A stretch of 6,390 bases of DNA from Mucilaginibacter sp. Its GTDB lineage: Bacteria > Bacteroidota > Bacteroidia > Sphingobacteriales > Sphingobacteriaceae. The notes below the pieces were generated by a model that saw nothing but the letters and a program-made list of their open reading frames with translations, did not search any database and was not told where the DNA came from. Below, piece after piece: positions 5,808 to 6,390 of this stretch (position 1 is its first letter; every line of letters begins with the position of its first letter). Both the position numbers and the translations under genes were made by a program. The DNA lies in assembly GCA_028288315.1 (NCBI GenBank), contig JAQBNY010000310.1, positions 1-6,390 on the forward strand, read 5' to 3'.

Positions 5808-6275
5808 ATGGAACAAAAAACAAAAATTAGTGCCGAAGACGGCAAACAAGAATTAGTGATTACAAGGGAATTTGATTTGCCATTGGAATTACTTTTTAAA
5901 GCGTATGTAGAGCCCGAAATTGTTGAGCAATGGATGGGAACGAAAGTGCTGAAACTTGAAAATAAAAAGCATGGCAGTTGGCAATTTAAAACAACAGATG
6001 CTAAAGGAAACGTGGTATTTCAGGCCAATGGGGTAATCCATGAGTTTGTTCCGAACAAAAAAATCACACGGACATTTGAAATGGAGAATGCGCCTTTTGA
6101 CGTTCAGTTGGAGTTCTTAGAATTTGAACAACTTACTAACGACACCAGCAAACTCAATATGCACATAGTATATAGATCCGTCACACTCAGAGACCAAATG
6201 CTGCAGTTACCTTTTGCTCAAGGCATAAATATGGCACATAACCGGTTACAAGACATCTTAAGTAAATTAAAATAA
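5808..6275 (+). CDS. SRPBCC / AHSA1-domain protein
   Basis: This 155-residue cytoplasmic protein belongs to the START-like SRPBCC superfamily, in the group named after the C-terminal domain of the Hsp90 activator Aha1. The fold binds hydrophobic ligands in a deep cavity. Visible landmarks are LVITREFDLPLELLFKAYVE (16-35), EIVEQWMG (37-44), GSWQFKTTDAKGN (56-68), GVIHEFVPNKKITRTFEME (75-93) and the C-terminal helix GINMAHNRLQDILSKL (139-154). The order DLP..LF.A, then W-G, then the closing helix is typical and full length. It follows the ArsR gene by 6 bases and precedes a DoxX-like gene by 6 bases, an arrangement often seen in Bacteroidota. A plausible role is binding a small hydrophobic compound linked to the repressor's signal, but ligand and function are unknown. 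No internal promoter is visible. Confidence 0.9.
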   Translation: MEQKTKISAEDGKQELVITREFDLPLELLFKAYVEPEIVEQWMGTKVLKLENKKHGSWQFKTTDAKGNVVFQANGVIHEFVPNKKITRTFEMENAPFDVQLEFLEFEQLTNDTSKLNMHIVYRSVTLRDQMLQLPFAQGINMAHNRLQDILSKLK

Positions 6276-6281
6276 CACACT

Positions 6282-6390
6282 ATGGAAAAGAGAAAATTAA
6301 TTATCTATTGGGTTGCAACAAGTTTATTAGCTTTTGGCATGTTGGGAAGTGGCTTGGCTCAAATATTTCATACAAAAGAGATGGTTGATC
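6282..6390 (+). CDS. DoxX-like membrane protein, 3' partial
   Basis: ATG at 6282 opens a frame that runs to the window end (36 codons). It has a basic start (MEKRK), a first membrane helix of roughly residues 6-27 (IIYWVATSLLAFGMLGSGLA), then IFHTKEMVD. This matches the N-terminus of short four-helix DoxX-like proteins (DoxX_2 type) as I know them, in which a small loop with a histidine follows helix 1. It sits 6 bases after the AHSA1-domain gene and is surely in the same operon. DoxX-like proteins are inner membrane proteins of poorly defined role, some linked to redox or sulfur metabolism. The family call rests on a short fragment plus context. Confidence 0.75.
   Translation, partial: MEKRKLIIYWVATSLLAFGMLGSGLAQIFHTKEMVD

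Overview
The window looks like Bacteroidota chromosome, most likely a Pedobacter/Mucilaginibacter-type member of the Sphingobacteriaceae. Pointers are the low GC (about 40% in sampled lines), the near absence of purine-rich ribosome binding sites, signal peptides ending in A-Q, two promoter candidates carrying the Bacteroidota -7 consensus TAnnTTTG, and the protein families themselves. The genus is inference. All recognised genes lie on the + strand.

Region 1 (1-4546) is a tightly packed run of four genes for exported or formerly exported proteins: a family 9 glycoside hydrolase (5' end cut by the window edge), a two-domain redoxin-thioredoxin protein, and two ThuA-domain paralogues. Gaps are 24, 5 and 25 bases, so one transcript is likely. 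The theme is extracytoplasmic carbohydrate processing with a redox partner. The second ThuA gene carries an in-frame TAA at codon 7, inside an otherwise well-preserved signal peptide. The remaining frame is fully open and conserved, so the protein is either lost, made without export, or the stop is a sequence error.

Region 2 (4547-5477) holds a 256-base spacer with two short perfect palindromes and an AT-rich imperfect hairpin, then a single gene for a DUF1569 (DinB-like) protein. That gene has its own candidate promoter and a GC content near 50%, clearly above its neighbours. A 228-base spacer follows.

Region 3 (5429-6390) is a regulatory operon: an ArsR-family repressor, an AHSA1/SRPBCC-domain protein and the start of a DoxX-like membrane protein cut by the window end. 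Its promoter is well resolved. A perfect 9-2-9 inverted repeat fills the -33/-7 spacer, and a second copy (17 of 20 bases identical, 26 bases downstream) runs from the -7 element to the ArsR start codon. This is a strong picture of autorepression by an ArsR protein that lacks the classical metal-binding cysteines.

No RNA genes, mobile elements or CRISPR arrays were seen. The most notable items are the nonsense codon in the ThuA signal peptide and the paired ArsR operators.
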